14,180 nucleotides of DNA from Piscirickettsiaceae bacterium (GTDB lineage: Bacteria > Pseudomonadota > Gammaproteobacteria > Thiomicrospirales > Thiomicrospiraceae): positions 1 through 14,180 of the forward strand of contig JALUXI010000130.1 of NCBI GenBank assembly GCA_027019045.1, written 5' to 3'. The translations under genes were made by a program, and so were the position numbers. Within the stretch, counting starts at the first letter, position 1. Every line of letters begins with the position of its first letter. The notes beneath the pieces were generated by a model that was not told where the DNA came from, searched no databases, and was given only the letters and a program-made list of their open reading frames with translations. Shown in pieces: positions 6,188-12,663 of this stretch.

Positions 6188-8275
6188 TTAAGCATTTTTG
6201 TATTCACTGCGTTGACCAATCCAGCGGGTTTGCAGGGCATCGGCAACTTCGGGTGCGGTTTGAATCAGGGTTTTTGCCCAAGTTTGGGCGGGTTCAATCC
6301 ATGCTTGGTCTCGTTGCAGGTCGGCGATACGAAATTGTAGCCCACCTGTTTGCCGTGTGCCTAGAATTTCACCTGGTCCACGGATTTTTAGATCCTCTTG
6401 GGCGATTTTAAACCCATCGGTAGTTTCTCGCATGATTTGTAAGCGTCGTTTCCCGACTTCGGAAAGCGGGGCTTGATAGAGCAGCACGCAGTGGCTTTTT
6501 TTGTCACCTCGTCCGACTCGACCTCGCAATTGGTGCAACTGAGCCAGTCCTAGGCGTTCAGCATTTTCAATAATCATTAAAGAGGCATTGGGGACATTGA
6601 CCCCAACTTCAATCACGGTGGTGGCAACCAGCAGATCGAGTTGATGGGCGTGAAAGGCTTGCATCACTTGGGCTTTTTCTTCCGCTTTCATCCGTCCATG
6701 CACCAAGCCAACCCTGAGGTGAGGCCACTGCTCAATAAACTGCTGGGCGGTGACTTCGGCGGCTTGGGCGTGTACCGCTTCAGATTCTTCAATCAGCGGG
6801 CAGACCCAGTAGGCTTGTACGCCTTGCTCACACTGTTTGACCAGATGCGTCATCACTTCTTGGCGGCGATCTTGATTCAGGACGGCGGTTTCAATCGGTT
6901 GGCGACCTGGTGGCAGGCTGTCGATCACGGAGAGATCAAGATCGCCATAGGCCGTCATTGCCAAGGTGCGGGGAATGGGCGTGGCGGTCATTACCAGTTG
7001 GTGAATGCCTTGTGTTGCATCTTGCTTGCCTTTGTTTTGCAGGGCGAGCCGTTGATGGACACCAAAACGGTGCTGTTCGTCAATAATCACCAAGCCAAGT
7101 TGGTGGAAGTTGACTGCATCTTGGAATAGAGCGTGGGTGCCGACGACGATTTTGGCTTCACCGTTGGCGATTTTTTCTAGCATGGCTCGCCGTTCGGCTG
7201 TTTTCATCCGTCCATTGAGCCAAGCCATTTCAATGCCAACACACTCTGTCCATTCAGCAAAGTGGTTGCGGTGTTGTTCGGCCAGAATCTCAGTGGGTGC
7301 CATAATCGCCACTTGGTAGCCCGCTTCAGCCGCTTGAATGGCCGCAAGGGCGGCAACAATGGTTTTGCCTGAGCCCACATCGCCTTGCACCAAGCGTTGC
7401 ATGGGCGTGCCTTGGTTAAGGTCATGCTGAATCTCTTGCCAGACCCGTTGCTGAGCGGGCGTGAGTTCAAAAGGCAGGCTGGCAATGAGCTGGTTGCAGA
7501 GGTGGCTTTGCGGCAGGATGGGGGCGGTTTTTTGTTGTCCTTGTTGTCGCAGGGCTTGCATGGCGAGCTGGTGGGTGAGTAACTCTTCAAAGACTAGTCG
7601 CTGTTGGGCGGGATGTTGAAAGGCTTGAATGGCGGTTAAGTCATCATCAGGTTGCGGTTGATGCAGGGTTTGCAAAGCTTGGTTAATCGGGGGAAGATTG
7701 AGTTGCTCCATTAAAGCGGCAGGCAAGGCTTCTTCAAGCGGGTATTGTCGGTGTAGAGCGAGTACCTGTTTAATCAACTTTAGCAGCGTGGCTTGCCCAA
7801 TGCCTTCGGTGGTGGGGTAGGTGGGGGTGAGGGTGGTCTCTAATGGTGGGGCTTGGTCAGCAGGAAAAATACGGTAGGTGGGGTGAACAATTTCAAACCC
7901 ATTTGGCCCTTGCCGCAGTTCACCAAAGGCGCGCACTTTGTGTCCTCGCTTAAATTGCTGGGCTTGGCGGTGATGGAAATGGAAAAACCGCAAAGTGACA
8001 GGCAATGCATTGCCCTCTGGATGGGTATCGACCATTTTAACCAGCAAGCTGGCATTGCGACTTTGGGTGAGGTGTTGGCTGAGAATCTTGCCTTCAATCT
8101 GAATTTCCTGCCCTAAAAAATTGGGTAGCACTGGCCACAAGCGGGTGCGGTCTTGATAACGGCTGGGGAGATGAAACAGCACATCTTGCAACGAAAACAG
8201 CCCTAGCTTTTGTAGCTTTTCTGCTTGCTTCTCCCCAACGCCTTTAAGCGAGGTAATGGGCTGTTGTGCCAACAT
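6188..8275 (-). CDS. recG: ATP-dependent DNA helicase RecG
   Basis: RecG remodels stalled replication forks and branch-migrates Holliday junctions and D-loops. The 695-residue protein matches the family length (E. coli 693). An N-terminal wedge/OB-fold domain (about 1-250) precedes a superfamily 2 helicase core. The core has Walker A GDVGSGKT at 298-305, DEQHRFG at 399-405, MTATPIPRT near 430, and later HGRMKAEEK and the LHQLRGRVGRG motif. A TRG-like GDLDLSVIDSLPPGR and the C-terminal ...DLKIRGPGEILGTRQTG are also present. The ATG (8273-8275) lies 26 nt downstream of the ridA stop, with no good Shine-Dalgarno sequence. MLAQQPITSLKGVG is a normal RecG beginning, so the start is accepted. The gene forms part of the rpoZ-spoT-ridA-recG operon. 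In E. coli recG likewise follows spoT, with trmH between them. Confidence 0.97.
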   Translation of the reverse strand: MLAQQPITSLKGVGEKQAEKLQKLGLFSLQDVLFHLPSRYQDRTRLWPVLPNFLGQEIQIEGKILSQHLTQSRNASLLVKMVDTHPEGNALPVTLRFFHFHHRQAQQFKRGHKVRAFGELRQGPNGFEIVHPTYRIFPADQAPPLETTLTPTYPTTEGIGQATLLKLIKQVLALHRQYPLEEALPAALMEQLNLPPINQALQTLHQPQPDDDLTAIQAFQHPAQQRLVFEELLTHQLAMQALRQQGQQKTAPILPQSHLCNQLIASLPFELTPAQQRVWQEIQHDLNQGTPMQRLVQGDVGSGKTIVAALAAIQAAEAGYQVAIMAPTEILAEQHRNHFAEWTECVGIEMAWLNGRMKTAERRAMLEKIANGEAKIVVGTHALFQDAVNFHQLGLVIIDEQHRFGVHQRLALQNKGKQDATQGIHQLVMTATPIPRTLAMTAYGDLDLSVIDSLPPGRQPIETAVLNQDRRQEVMTHLVKQCEQGVQAYWVCPLIEESEAVHAQAAEVTAQQFIEQWPHLRVGLVHGRMKAEEKAQVMQAFHAHQLDLLVATTVIEVGVNVPNASLMIIENAERLGLAQLHQLRGRVGRGDKKSHCVLLYQAPLSEVGKRRLQIMRETTDGFKIAQEDLKIRGPGEILGTRQTGGLQFRIADLQRDQAWIEPAQTWAKTLIQTAPEVADALQTRWIGQRSEYKNA

Positions 8276-8301
8276 GGATGTTGTTTCTGAGTTATAGGAG
8301 G

Positions 8302-8688
8302 TTAGTAGCTGCTTAGCACCATAACGGCGTCCATTTCGACATCGGTACCTTTGGGGAGTTCTTTGACACCGACGGCGGCGCGGGCGGGGTAGGGTTGTTC
8401 GAAATATTGTGCCATGATTTCATTGACGGTGGCAAAGTGTGCAAGGTCGGTGAGGAAGATATTGAGTTTGACGATATCTTGCAGTGTTCCGCCTGCGGCT
8501 TCGCAGACTGCGGTGAGGTTTTTGAAGACTTGATGAATGCGTTCGCTAATATCGCCTTCTCGTAGTTCCATGGTCTCTGGAATGAGAGCGATTTGTCCCG
8601 AAAGATAGACGGTATTGCCCACTTTAACCGCCTGAGAGTAGGTGCCAATAGCTTGAGGGGCTTGATCAGTGGCGATGATTTCTTTCAT
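8302..8688 (-). CDS. ridA: RidA-family 2-iminobutanoate/2-iminopropanoate deaminase
   Basis: RidA hydrolyses reactive enamine/imine intermediates released by pyridoxal-phosphate dehydratases, protecting other enzymes from damage. It is a cytoplasmic trimer. The 128-residue protein is of standard length and keeps Y17 (TYSQAV), the catalytic Arg R103 in PARAAVGVKELPKG, and E118. Its Shine-Dalgarno GGAG (8697-8700) lies 8 nt upstream of the ATG and overlaps the last codons of the upstream toxin gene. Only 3 nt separate the toxin stop and the ridA ATG, so translation is probably coupled. Its place between spoT and recG resembles an arrangement I recall from other gammaproteobacteria, though here a toxin-antitoxin pair intervenes. 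Confidence 0.95.
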   Translation of the reverse strand: MKEIIATDQAPQAIGTYSQAVKVGNTVYLSGQIALIPETMELREGDISERIHQVFKNLTAVCEAAGGTLQDIVKLNIFLTDLAHFATVNEIMAQYFEQPYPARAAVGVKELPKGTDVEMDAVMVLSSY

Positions 8689-8691
8689 GTT

Positions 8692-8952
8692 TTATTCTCC
8701 ATAATGGGTTTTAGCTCGAATAATCAATACGATAAGTCGTTCATTTTCTATCCGATAGACAATTCTATCTTGAAAGCTTAAGCGTACAGAATAGAAGCCT
8801 TTTAAGTTTCCTGTTAATGCTTTGCCTGTTTCGGGAGCAATGGCAATTTTATTGCGGATAATCTCTTTTAGTTTTTTTTGAAGTTTTGGCGTGAGCTTTT
8901 GAATATCTTTTTGGGCTTGTTTAGTGAATAGCACTTGATATATGTGGCTCAC
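8692..8952 (-). CDS. RelE/ParE-superfamily toxin (mRNA interferase type)
   Basis: This is the toxin of a type II toxin-antitoxin pair. RelE-fold toxins of this kind usually cleave mRNA in the ribosomal A site. The 86-residue, basic protein has the RelE layout: beta-strand YQVLFTKQAQ, two helices (DIQKLTPKLQKKLKEII), then GNLKGFYSVRL, DRIVYRI and the C-terminal RAKTHYGE. Candidate catalytic residues are R57, R63, R67, R79, H83 and Y84. The start is GTG (8950-8952), which overlaps the antitoxin stop TGA by 4 bp (GTGA). GGAG 7 nt upstream lies inside the antitoxin gene. The closest naming would be Txe/RelE-like. YoeB or a ParE gyrase toxin are less likely but not excluded without a structure or profile search. 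The frame is intact. Confidence 0.88.
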   Translation of the reverse strand: MSHIYQVLFTKQAQKDIQKLTPKLQKKLKEIIRNKIAIAPETGKALTGNLKGFYSVRLSFQDRIVYRIENERLIVLIIRAKTHYGE

Positions 8953-9209
8953 AAAGCTTCTCCAAAGACCTCTTCAAAGCTATTGACTTCGCCCGCTTCT
9001 GCTTCAGCTAGAGATTGCTGAAAAGTGGATTTAAAGTCGGGTTGTGAGAGTAGGTGAAGGGTCTCTTGTAGGCTTTCATAGTCTTCAGCGGACATAATGA
9101 CGGCATTACCCGCTTTATGCTGAACTTCAATGATTTCATGCTGACAATTGGTTTGGCGAATAATCTCAAAAAAGCTTTTTCTAGCCTCTGTTGCTGTCAT
9201 GGTCACCAT
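8949..9209 (-). CDS. Phd/YefM-family antitoxin
   Basis: This antitoxin binds and neutralises the adjacent RelE-like toxin and represses its own promoter. The 86-residue acidic protein starts with the Phd/YefM DNA-binding fold (TATEARKSFFEII) and continues with the signature VIMSAEDYESLQETLHLLSQP, very close to YefM. It ends in an acidic, probably disordered neutralising tail (LAEAEAGEVNSFEEVFGEAL). The ATG at 9207-9209 has AAAGGAG 7 nt upstream. A second in-frame ATG at codon 4 is less favoured. It overlaps the toxin gene by 4 bp. Only 40 bp separate it from the spoT stop, and that gap contains TGTAC boxes like those YefM binds. Confidence 0.92.
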   Translation of the reverse strand: MVTMTATEARKSFFEIIRQTNCQHEIIEVQHKAGNAVIMSAEDYESLQETLHLLSQPDFKSTFQQSLAEAEAGEVNSFEEVFGEAL

Positions 9210-9228
9210 CTTGATACTCCTTTATGCC

Positions 9229-9246
9229 TGTACTGCATAATGTACC
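9229..9246. promoter_or_regulatory. YefM-type operator candidate
   Basis: TGTACT (9229-9234) and TGTACC (9241-9246) lie 12 bp apart, start to start, in the 40-bp gap between spoT and the antitoxin. The well-studied yefM-yoeB operator uses TGTACA cores at a 12-bp centre-to-centre distance. This suggests the pair retains its own autoregulated promoter inside the larger operon. A clear -35/-10 pair could not be assigned; CATTAT on the minus strand overlaps the boxes. Confidence 0.6.
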
Positions 9247-9249
9247 ACC

Positions 9250-11388
9250 TTAACAAGATTGTCGGTGGATTTTTTGGACGATGGGGAGTTGTTTGAGGCG
9301 GCGGATGACATCGGCGAGGTGTTTGCGGTCTTTGACTCGGATGACAAAGTGCATGACGCTGTAGGTGTCGTCTTTGTCTTCGGAGCGGACGCTTTCAATG
9401 TCGGTTTCGGCATCAGCGATGCGGTTGGCGACCATGGCGAGAGCGCCTCTTTGGTTTTCAACTTCAACCTGCAGATCAACTGAGAAGGTTTGTTGGATAT
9501 TGGGTGCCCACTCGACTTCTAGCCATTTATCAGGCTGGTTTTTATAGGATTTGATGGTGTTACAGCAGGTGCGGTGGATGACCAGCCCTTTTTCGGCACT
9601 GACAAAGCCGATAATGTCATCGCCTGGGATAGGGTGGCAGCAGTGTGGGAAATTGACCACGACACCTTCTGTGCCTGAAATGGCGAGAGGGATATTGTCA
9701 TGCTTTACGTTAGATTGGGTTTTGTCATCATGTCCGAGGACGAGGTCATGAATCTGTTTGGCGACCAAGGCAGCGACCCGTTTGCCCATGCCAATCTCTT
9801 CTAACAGCCCTTCCCATGAATTGAGGTTGAGGATCTCCAGAATACTTTGACGCAAGACATCGTCCAAGCTTTCGTAGGACATATTGTATCGACGCAAAGC
9901 TTTAGAAAGCAGGCGTTCACCGAGTGTTTGAGCAGAGTGTTGCTCTTGGTGTTTGAGGAAGTGGCGAATTTGAGATCGGGCTTTGGCGGTGGTAACGAAA
10001 TTGAGCCAGTTGGGGTTGGGCAGCGCTTCTTTACCTTTGAGAATGTCCACTGTTTGTCCACTTTCGAGGACGGTACGGATAGGGACGAGTTGCTTGTTGA
10101 TTTTGGCGCCAATCATGGCATGTCCTAAGTCTGAATGGACAGCGTAGGCAAAATCGACAGCGGTGGCGCCTTTAGGGAGGGTGATAATGTCACCTTTGGG
10201 GGTAAAGACATAGATGACATCGGGGAAGAGGTCGATTTTGACATTTTCCAAAAAGTCGAGGGAGTTCCCCGCGCTTTGTTGAATTTCAAGGAGATTTTTT
10301 ACCCACTCTTGTGCCTTGGCTTCGACAGGGCTAGGCGTGGACTGATTGCCATCTTTGTAGTGCCAATGGGCGGCAATGCCGTGTTCGGAGACTTCGTGCA
10401 TGGTGTGGGTACGAATTTGTACTTCAATATGCACCCCAAAAGAGCCGAAAACGACGGTATGAAGAGATTGGTAGCCATTGGGTTTGGGGATGGCGATATA
10501 GTCTTTAATGCGCCCTGGTAGCGGCTTGTAGAGGGAGTGGACGGAACCTAGGGTGCGATAACACTCATCGACGCTATTGACGATGATGCGGAATGCAAAA
10601 ATGTCGAGGATGTCATCAAAGTGCAACCCTTTGTTTTTCATCTTCTTGTACAGGCTGTACAGATGCTTTTCCCGACCAATTACCTGTCCAGGAATGCCAT
10701 CGGCCTGGAGGCGAGATTGGATGGTTTCGGTAATTTGCTCGACAATTTCATTACGATTGCCACGGGCTTTTTTGACGGCATTTTGCAGTACTTTAAAGCG
10801 GCAGGGGTACATCGCTTTGAAGCCCAAATCTTCTAGCTCAATTCGAATGGCATTGATGCCGAGGCGAGCGGCGATGGGGGCGTAGATATCGAGAGTTTCT
10901 TTGGCAATGCGACGCTGTTTATCTGGACGCATGACGCCGAGGGTGCGCATATTGTGGAGGCGGTCAGCCAGTTTGATGAGGATGACACGAATATCTCGTG
11001 CCATGGCCAACATCATTTTCCGAAAGCTTTCCGCTTGGGCTTCTTGTGGATTGTTGAACTCAAGTTTGCCGAGTTTAGTGACGCCATCGACAATTTCAGC
11101 GACACTTTGTCCAAAGCGTTGGACGATGTCTTCTTTGGTGTAGGGTGTATCTTCCACCACATCATGCAATAGAGCGGCAATCAGGCTTTCGGTGTCCAGC
11201 TGCATTTCCGCTAGGATTTCTGCCACTGCCACAGGATGCCAGATATAGTCCCCTCCCGCTTTGCGTTTTTGCCCTTGGTGTGCTTTTTGGGCAAACTCAA
11301 ACGCCTCCTGCACCTGTTTAACCTGTTCGGGTTTCAGGTAGGCTTGGGTCTTTTCAATCAAGCCGTCAATGCTAGAAGGCGTGGGCAT
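9250..11388 (-). CDS. spoT: Bifunctional (p)ppGpp synthetase / hydrolase SpoT
   Basis: SpoT makes and degrades the alarmone (p)ppGpp, controlling the stringent response to fatty-acid, carbon, iron and other starvation. The 712-residue protein (E. coli 702) has all expected domains. The N-terminal HD hydrolase shows H51, H75-D76 in LLHDVVEDT and LADRLHNMRTLG. The synthetase shows DIFAFRIIV, KDYIAIPKPNGYQSLHT and EVQIRTHTMHEVSEHGIAAHW. These are followed by a TGS domain (VYVFTPKGDIITLPKGATAVDFAY), a Cys/His-rich segment (HCCHPIPGDD, RTCCN) and a C-terminal ACT domain. Because the HD residues are intact it is SpoT/Rel type rather than RelA. The ATG (11386-11388) is 9 nt after the rpoZ stop, with only a weak Shine-Dalgarno sequence, so coupling to rpoZ is likely. 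It is followed by the toxin-antitoxin pair. Confidence 0.97.
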   Translation of the reverse strand: MPTPSSIDGLIEKTQAYLKPEQVKQVQEAFEFAQKAHQGQKRKAGGDYIWHPVAVAEILAEMQLDTESLIAALLHDVVEDTPYTKEDIVQRFGQSVAEIVDGVTKLGKLEFNNPQEAQAESFRKMMLAMARDIRVILIKLADRLHNMRTLGVMRPDKQRRIAKETLDIYAPIAARLGINAIRIELEDLGFKAMYPCRFKVLQNAVKKARGNRNEIVEQITETIQSRLQADGIPGQVIGREKHLYSLYKKMKNKGLHFDDILDIFAFRIIVNSVDECYRTLGSVHSLYKPLPGRIKDYIAIPKPNGYQSLHTVVFGSFGVHIEVQIRTHTMHEVSEHGIAAHWHYKDGNQSTPSPVEAKAQEWVKNLLEIQQSAGNSLDFLENVKIDLFPDVIYVFTPKGDIITLPKGATAVDFAYAVHSDLGHAMIGAKINKQLVPIRTVLESGQTVDILKGKEALPNPNWLNFVTTAKARSQIRHFLKHQEQHSAQTLGERLLSKALRRYNMSYESLDDVLRQSILEILNLNSWEGLLEEIGMGKRVAALVAKQIHDLVLGHDDKTQSNVKHDNIPLAISGTEGVVVNFPHCCHPIPGDDIIGFVSAEKGLVIHRTCCNTIKSYKNQPDKWLEVEWAPNIQQTFSVDLQVEVENQRGALAMVANRIADAETDIESVRSEDKDDTYSVMHFVIRVKDRKHLADVIRRLKQLPIVQKIHRQSC

Positions 11389-11397
11389 GGCGGTGGC

Positions 11398-11622
11398 TTA
11401 TCCGAAGTATGGAGGTGTGTCAGGATCGGCCATGACAGTGTCTTTGTCGATGGTACCTGCAGCCAGTTCGCGTAGGGCGATTACGGTTGGCTTATCTTTT
11501 TCTGGTTCAACCGTGGGTTCTGCACCATTGGCGATTTGGCGGGCGCGTTTGGCGGCCAATAGAACCAATTCAAAACGGTTGTCTACTTGATCTAAACAGT
11601 CTTCTACGGTGACTCTTGCCAT
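11398..11622 (-). CDS. rpoZ: DNA-directed RNA polymerase omega subunit
   Basis: Omega chaperones the beta' subunit into RNA polymerase and, in E. coli, forms part of a ppGpp-binding site. The 74-residue protein is slightly shorter than E. coli omega (91). It begins MARVTVEDCLDQVDNRFELVLLAAKRARQI, the invariant omega core. The ATG has AAGGA 7 nt upstream. It is the first gene of the leftward rpoZ-spoT-...-recG operon. TAAAAT at 11665-11670 on the minus strand is a possible -10, but no matching -35 was found. No gmk gene precedes it, unlike in E. coli: upstream is a 352-bp gap with a palindromic element, then adk. Confidence 0.96.
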   Translation of the reverse strand: MARVTVEDCLDQVDNRFELVLLAAKRARQIANGAEPTVEPEKDKPTVIALRELAAGTIDKDTVMADPDTPPYFG

Positions 11623-11695
11623 TTCTCTATCCTTGTTTGTAACAGTATTTTGAGGGAATCAAACATTTTACCGCAGTTCTGAGAAATTTTCCTGA

Positions 11696-11709
11696 AATTC
11701 CCAGTCCTG
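11696..11709 (-). repeat. Third copy of the CAGGACTGGGAATT intergenic repeat, upstream of rpoZ
   Basis: The 14 bases AATTCCCAGTCCTG on the plus strand are identical to 6072-6085. On the minus strand the similarity extends to ACCA[C/G]CAGGACTGGGAATT, 19 bp with one difference. Both copies lie upstream of a leftward gene (rpoZ, ubiC). No inverted partner was seen near this copy. Confidence 0.55.
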
Positions 11710-11740
11710 GTGGTGAGTTTGGATGAAAAAGAAGCTAGAA

Positions 11741-11758
11741 ATAGGTATGCATTCCTAT
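11741..11758. repeat. Near-perfect 18-bp palindrome upstream of rpoZ
   Basis: ATAGGTATGCATTCCTAT is symmetrical except for one mismatched pair and has ATGCAT at its centre. It lies about 120 bp upstream of the rpoZ ATG. It could be an operator for a dimeric regulator or chance. No further evidence supports a role. Confidence 0.4.
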
Positions 11759-11787
11759 GTTGGAACGAAGGTTAACGATGTCCAGTG

Positions 11788-11961
11788 AAGGGAAGCCATG
11801 TGAGCTTAGGGTTTGCCTGCGGAGAGTTGTAGAAGCCGTTAGCGAAATAGGCGGTTAAGCAAGCCAATGTTTGAGCGAAGCGAGTTTTGGCTTGCCAGCC
11901 TATGAGCTTTACGGATTCACAACTTGGAGCAACCAAATCCTAAGCTCACATGGCTTCCCTT
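11788..11961. mobile_element. 174-bp MITE-like or ERIC-like palindromic element
   Basis: The two ends are perfect 23-bp inverted repeats (11788-11810 and 11939-11961). The outer end reads AAGGGAAGCCATGTGAGC. Pairing continues inward in blocks: TTTG, TGC, AGTTGT (11825-11830 with 11919-11924), CCGT (11836-11839 with 11911-11914), ATAGGC (11847-11852 with 11898-11903), and GCAAGCCAA (11859-11867) with TTGGCTTGC (11887-11895). Thus the whole element can fold into one long imperfect hairpin with a loop of about 19 nt. It encodes no protein. It sits in the 352-bp adk-rpoZ gap and ends 13 bp from the adk stop codon. No target-site duplication is evident. The structure resembles non-autonomous miniature elements or ERIC/Correia-type repeats. 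A structured RNA or long-stem terminator for adk is the alternative, although there is no T-run after the stem. Confidence 0.7.
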
Positions 11962-11974
11962 ATAGATATAGCAC

Positions 11975-12625
11975 TTATCCTTTCAGCTGATCAAGGATTT
12001 GCTGTTGAACTTGGTCGATGCTTTGGGTGCCGTCTACCTTGATATATTTAAGATGAGGGTTGGTGGTGGCTTCTTTGCCATAGTAGTCAATCAGCGGTTG
12101 TGTCTGCTCATGATAGACTTTGAGGCGATCGAGTACGACTTCAGGTTGGTCATCTTCTCGTTGGATCAAGGGTTCGCCTGTTTCGTTATCTTTCCCTTCC
12201 TCTTTGGGAGGGTTATAAATAATGTGGTAGGTTCGACCTGAAGCGGGATGCACTCGACGACCGCTCATGCGTTTAACAATCTCTTCATCTGGCACATCAA
12301 TTTCAATGACGGCATCAATTTCCACGCCTGCTTCTTTGAGTGCATCGGCTTGTGCTAGGGTACGAGGGAAGCCGTCAAGTAGGAAGCCATTTTTGCAATC
12401 AGGTTGGGCGATGCGTTCTTTGACCAGACCGATAATGACTTCATCAGGTACGAGTTGCCCCGCATCCATGTATTCTTTGGCTTTTTTGCCGAGTTCGGTG
12501 CCTTCTTTGATGGCGGCTCTTAGCATATCGCCTGTGGAGATTTGAGGGATATTGAAAGTTTTGGTGAGAAATTGGGCTTGGGTGCCTTTACCTGCACCAG
12601 GTGCGCCAAGAAGGATGATACGCAT
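11975..12625 (-). CDS. adk: Adenylate kinase
   Basis: Adenylate kinase interconverts ATP + AMP and 2 ADP in the cytoplasm, keeping the adenylate energy charge. The 216-residue long-form enzyme has the P-loop GAPGAGKGTQAQ at about 7-18, the AMP-binding ISTGDMLRAA and GFPRTLAQADAL motifs, and a LID domain (GRRVHPASGRTYHIIYNPP ... LIQREDDQPEVVLDRL). The LID lacks the four Cys of zinc-type enzymes, as expected for Gram-negative Adk. The ATG (12623-12625) has AGGAG 8 nt upstream. The gene lies 38 bp downstream of the fructosamine-kinase gene and may share its transcript or use the TG-C-TAAAAT element at 12666-12674. Confidence 0.97.
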   Translation of the reverse strand: MRIILLGAPGAGKGTQAQFLTKTFNIPQISTGDMLRAAIKEGTELGKKAKEYMDAGQLVPDEVIIGLVKERIAQPDCKNGFLLDGFPRTLAQADALKEAGVEIDAVIEIDVPDEEIVKRMSGRRVHPASGRTYHIIYNPPKEEGKDNETGEPLIQREDDQPEVVLDRLKVYHEQTQPLIDYYGKEATTNPHLKYIKVDGTQSIDQVQQQILDQLKG

Positions 12626-12663
12626 AGTGTGAACTCCTAAGTTGTTATGATTTGCATTGGCGA

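Larger units (their letters stand above)
11623..11974. other. 352-bp intergenic region between adk and rpoZ
   Basis: This is the only gene-free stretch over 300 bp. Moving leftward from adk it holds a 13-bp spacer, the 174-bp palindromic element (11788-11961), a short stretch without recognisable signals, the 18-bp near-palindrome (11741-11758), one copy of the CAGGACTGGGAATT repeat (11696-11709), a possible rpoZ -10 TAAAAT (11665-11670) and the rpoZ Shine-Dalgarno AAGGA. No open reading frame with coding character and no tRNA-like fold was seen. Confidence 0.8.

Noticed and set aside
6043..6246. A 68-residue N-terminal extension of UbiC overlapping recG
   Set aside because: The residues have no similarity to UbiC and are low-complexity, and they are translated from the repeat-containing intergenic DNA and the recG 3' end. 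The ATG at 6042 fits the family start.
6641..7129. Long open frames on the plus strand opposite recG, and similar frames opposite spoT, adk and the kinase gene
   Set aside because: They mirror the real genes, lack ribosome-binding sites and family motifs, and have unusual composition. The minus-strand genes account for all coding signal.
11665..11680. Haemophilus-type uptake signal sequence near the rpoZ promoter (AACTGCGGT on the minus strand)
   Set aside because: It differs from AAGTGCGGT by one base and I saw no other copy in the window, so it is probably chance.
11851..11900. Integron attC-like core (GTTAAGC at 11854-11860)
   Set aside because: No properly placed RYYYAAC partner or integrase context was found. 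The symmetry is better explained by the 174-bp palindrome as a whole.
11778..11971. Target-site duplication flanking the palindromic element
   Set aside because: The flanks (ATGTCCAGTG on the left, ATAGATATAG on the right) share no direct repeat, so transposition is inferred from structure only.
11955..11974. The outer stem of the element as an intrinsic terminator of adk
   Set aside because: No run of T follows the stem on the leftward strand, and the loop region is far longer than in intrinsic terminators.
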